Below the pieces are notes generated by a model that was given only the letters and a program-made list of their open reading frames with translations, ran no database searches and was not told the origin of the DNA. The position numbers and the translations under genes are program-made. 64,000 nucleotides of DNA from Bradyrhizobium tropiciagri. Lineage in GTDB: Bacteria > Pseudomonadota > Alphaproteobacteria > Rhizobiales > Xanthobacteraceae. The stretch's first letter is position 1. Each line of letters opens with the position of its first letter. Below are positions 61,919 through 64,000 of the stretch, piece by piece. Location: the NCBI RefSeq assembly GCF_018130545.1, contig NZ_JAFCKF010000004.1:631501-695500 (forward strand), in the 5' to 3' direction.

Positions 61919-62078
61919 CCCGTCATCCCCGCGCAAAGGCTTCGCCTTTGTCGCTGGAAGAGCGAGCCATGCGGCGCAATTGCGCCGTTGGACGAGCCTC
62001 GAAAGATGCGCGGCCGCAGACGGGCCATCGACCCTTCGAGGGCCGCTGAAGAAGCGGCCACCTCAGGGTGACGGTGAT
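61919..62078. repeat. Multi-hairpin intergenic repeat element
   Basis: Within about 160 bases are CAAAGGC-TTC-GCCTTTG (61934-61950), the perfect palindrome GGCGCAATTGCGCC (61973-61986) and GGCCGCT-GAAGA-AGCGGCC (62041-62059), bounded by CCGTCATCC at the left and GGGTGACGG at the right. It sits between the convergent GMC and hemE genes. This resembles mosaic repeats found between Bradyrhizobium genes and may also terminate both transcripts. Confidence 0.65.
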
Positions 62079-62095
62079 GGAGTGGGGTACGGACG

Positions 62096-63462
<1,367 letters not shown>

Positions 63463-63492
63463 CTGGTATATCGCAGCGCTTGCTAACCACGA

Positions 63493-63588
63493 TGCAAGAT
63501 CAGTTCGGCGAAGCGGGGAACGATGAGCCGCGCAGCGGTGGTTCGACGCGTGCCGCGCCTATGGTCTGCGGCGGTGATTGATCTTGCA
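63493..63588. other. Structured intergenic sequence bounded by a 10-bp inverted repeat
   Basis: TGCAAGATCA (63493-63502) and TGATCTTGCA (63579-63588) pair perfectly around 76 GC-rich bases that contain further short complementarity. It lies after the small protein gene. It may be a dispersed repeat or a small structured RNA; nothing known is recognised. Confidence 0.4.
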
Positions 63589-63600
63589 GGCGTGACACGC

Positions 63601-63635
63601 TTGCGGGCGGCCCCGACGAGCGAAGCCGCCCGCAA
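63601..63635. terminator. Hairpin between convergent genes, likely terminator
   Basis: TTGCGGGCGGC (63601-63611) and GCCGCCCGCAA (63625-63635) form a perfect 11-bp stem with a 13-base loop, 15 bases past the end of the minus-strand PilZ gene. No T-run follows on either strand. Confidence 0.5.
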
Positions 63636-63650
63636 CGCGTGATTGACAGA

Positions 63651-63941
63651 CTAGACCGGGCCGCCTTCGGGGCGCTGCATCCGGTCGAATTCGAAGGTCA
63701 CGCCGAGCCGGCGCTCAAGACGCCAGGCCAGGACGCAACGCCGCCGGATCGGCTCACTCTCGATCTCGAGATCGAACGCCAACGGGATTGCCTCGTCGCC
63801 TTCCACCGCTAGCCCCGCGCCTCCGGTCGAGATGTTGAGCACAACGCATCCGACGCGGGTGTTGCGGAAGAAGATCGTTCCGCGCTTTATCAGGGGCGTT
63901 CGCTGGCTGTCGGTCTTGTATCTTCTTATTGTTGTACTCAC
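63651..63941 (-). CDS. Short PilZ domain protein (96 aa)
   Basis: A 96-residue single-domain PilZ protein. It opens STTIRRYKTDSQRTPLIKRG and contains LNISTGGAGLAVEGDEAIP, the NxSxxG part of the c-di-GMP-binding pattern; the arginine pair is only loosely matched (RRYKTDSQR). It ends VTFEFDRMQRPEG. It probably binds c-di-GMP or serves as a degenerate adaptor. It begins 59 bases from the right edge; no further gene is seen to its right. Confidence 0.8.
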   Translation of the reverse strand: MSTTIRRYKTDSQRTPLIKRGTIFFRNTRVGCVVLNISTGGAGLAVEGDEAIPLAFDLEIESEPIRRRCVLAWRLERRLGVTFEFDRMQRPEGGPV

Positions 63942-64000
63942 GGCGGTCTCCCTACCCCGAGGTGATGCTCCGTCGCGCTCGTTCCCCTCGAGCGCGAGGA

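Overview
The window is GC-rich chromosomal DNA from an alphaproteobacterium, most likely Bradyrhizobium or a close relative. The evidence is the strong GC bias at third codon positions, frequent GTG/TTG starts, ATGA-type overlaps inside operons, several palindromic intergenic elements of the kind seen across Bradyrhizobium genomes, and small proteins that look typical of that group. No rRNA, tRNA, CRISPR array, prophage, transposase or plasmid replication gene was found. Genus assignment is an inference from gene style, not a database result.

Layout. 0-2.8 kb: a gene fragment at the left edge, 27-bp direct repeats, a cytochrome b561, and an Lrp-type regulator divergent from alanine dehydrogenase. 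3-9.8 kb: an IclR regulator divergent from a tightly overlapped operon of LeuC-, LeuD- and LeuB-type enzymes followed by a complete TauABC/SsuABC-type importer; this looks catabolic rather than leucine-biosynthetic. 9.9-13.5 kb: an AraC regulator and a two-subunit molybdenum hydroxylase of the IorAB type. 13.6-14.5 kb: three small proteins. 14.6-22.5 kb: a D-glucarate/D-galactarate regulon (garD, semialdehyde dehydrogenase, gudD, kdgD, LysR regulator, MFS importer) in which the importer and the kdgD-led operon share a near-identical promoter and upstream site. 22.7-25.4 kb: a MetX-like acyltransferase/hydrolase gene broken by one in-frame TAG, a membrane desaturase and a TetR regulator. 25.6-28.5 kb: galactose dehydrogenase, mutarotase and lactonase, which together oxidise galactose to galactonate. 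28.5-33.7 kb: a TetR regulator with an operator over its start codon, a dihydroxyphthalate-decarboxylase-like protein, a DUF1932-type dehydrogenase, an MmgE/PrpD protein with an export-like leader, and an SDR.

33.8-45.6 kb holds mixed genes: enoyl-CoA hydratase, PilZ protein, CadC-like TPR regulator, acyl-CoA-dehydrogenase-like flavoprotein, acetyltransferase, an unrecognised protein, methyltransferase, DOPA-dioxygenase-family protein, a GGDEF-EAL protein and a Tlde1/DUF2778-type L,D-transpeptidase-like protein. 45.7-55.4 kb is the most system-like block. A leftward operon carries a GntR regulator, an ABC importer with two different permeases, a NodB-fold hydrolase, an FAH-family hydrolase and a MetE-like methyltransferase. 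It diverges from a rightward VanA-like Rieske oxygenase, a second GntR regulator and a VanB-like reductase. 55.4-62 kb: a second GGDEF-EAL protein, then extradiol dioxygenase, flavin hydroxylase and GMC oxidoreductase. 62-64 kb: hemE, a small conserved protein and a short PilZ protein.

Overall this is a catabolic region: several uptake-plus-degradation modules for sugar acids, substituted hydroxy-acids and aromatic or methylated compounds, each with its own local regulator. The best candidates for undescribed biology are the divergent Rieske/MetE-like/NodB-fold block and the LeuCDB-importer operon; their substrates cannot be read from sequence.
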